Shown piece after piece: positions 5,045-5,253 of a DNA stretch of 5,253 nt. The notes beneath the pieces were generated by a model that saw nothing but the letters and a program-made list of their open reading frames with translations, was not told where the DNA came from and ran no database searches. Origin of the DNA: Candidatus Bathyarchaeota archaeon (GTDB lineage Archaea > Thermoproteota > Bathyarchaeia > Bathyarchaeales > UBA233). The stretch covers positions 1 through 5,253 of the forward strand of contig QMXC01000097.1 in NCBI GenBank assembly GCA_003661945.1, in the 5' to 3' direction. Positions within the stretch are counted from its first letter, which is position 1. Each line of letters opens with the position of its first letter. The translations under genes were made by a program, and so were the position numbers.

Positions 5045-5253
5045 CTCTCCGTGCTTTCAGTTAACTTTCGAAGCTTTTCGAGAGTATACTCCTTCCTCAA
5101 CGGATATACCCGCTCCGGCCATTCTTCCGGCAGCACCAGCGGAGATAGGTCTGGATGCCCTTCGAAAGCTACGCCTAAAAGGTCGTGAACCTCTCTTTCA
5201 TAGAGCACAGCGCCGGGGATGATATCTGTAATCGTCGGAACAACCGGTTTTTC
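5041..5253 (-). CDS. NuoC-like 30-kDa subunit, C-terminal 70 residues (partial)
   Basis: The frame enters from the right edge and ends at a TGA at 5043-5041. It shows the conserved C-terminal part of the complex I 30-kDa family: ITDIIPGAVLYEREVHDLLG with the ERE..D signature, FEGHPDLSPLVLPE, then EEWPERVYPLRKEY. In Ech/Mbh/Fpo-type complexes this subunit docks beside the NuoD-like subunit on the cytoplasmic side and has no metal centre. Its stop overlaps the TTG start of the large-subunit gene (TTGA), which suggests coupled translation. The N-terminal part, and whether it is fused to a NuoB-like domain, lie outside the window. Confidence 0.92.
   Translation of the reverse strand, partial: EKPVVPTITDIIPGAVLYEREVHDLLGVAFEGHPDLSPLVLPEEWPERVYPLRKEYTLEKLRKLTESTES

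Noticed and set aside
1..5253. CRISPR array, insertion sequence, transposase or toxin partner
   Set aside because: No regularly spaced repeats, no transposase-like frame and no toxin-like gene next to the ribbon-helix-helix frame were seen on either strand.

Overview
The window looks like part of an archaeal genome, most likely an uncultivated anaerobe. A Bathyarchaeia-like lineage is my guess from the style of the proteins, not something the sequence proves. The archaeal signs are TATA-type boxes about 25 bases upstream of a tRNA gene and of a probably leaderless gene, GGAGG/GGTGA-type Shine-Dalgarno sites in tight minus-strand gene overlaps, and a coenzyme F420 family protein beside an ion-translocating [NiFe]-hydrogenase module.

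Right-hand 80% (984-5253, all minus strand): a compact operon, entered from the right edge, for a complex-I-related membrane hydrogenase. In transcription order it holds the end of a NuoC-like 30-kDa subunit, a NuoD-like large subunit that still has both Ni-binding CxxC pairs (so a group 4 [NiFe]-hydrogenase catalytic subunit, not an Ni-free NuoD/FpoD), the NuoH-like membrane subunit, the NuoI-like 2x[4Fe-4S] subunit, and a FrhB/FpoF/FqoF-like F420 oxidoreductase fused to a C-terminal pair of CBS domains. The order C-D-H-I-F is the one I recall for the F420H2:quinone oxidoreductase (fqo) operon of Archaeoglobus, yet the catalytic subunit is a hydrogenase. The simplest reading is a membrane complex that moves electrons between F420 and H2/H+ and couples this to ion translocation. 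The CBS pair may gate it through adenine nucleotides. The NuoB-like small subunit and any antiporter subunits must lie outside the window.

Middle (704-983): an intron-less tRNA-Pro(GGG) on the minus strand with encoded CCA and its own TATA box, preceded by about 200 bases that hold only a doubtful 65-codon frame.

Left (1-771, plus strand): visibly more A/T-rich (positions 121-240 contain 39 G/C of 120, against 34 of 60 at 4141-4200). It holds the tail of an unknown gene, a two-helix membrane protein, and a CcdA-like ribbon-helix-helix frame that runs antisense straight into the 3' half of the tRNA gene. That geometry (element gene on the tRNA 3' side, open frame crossing the tRNA) is what an integrated element with a split integrase gene leaves behind. 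The left side is therefore probably the inner end of a mobile element integrated at tRNA-Pro; the other end is not in view.
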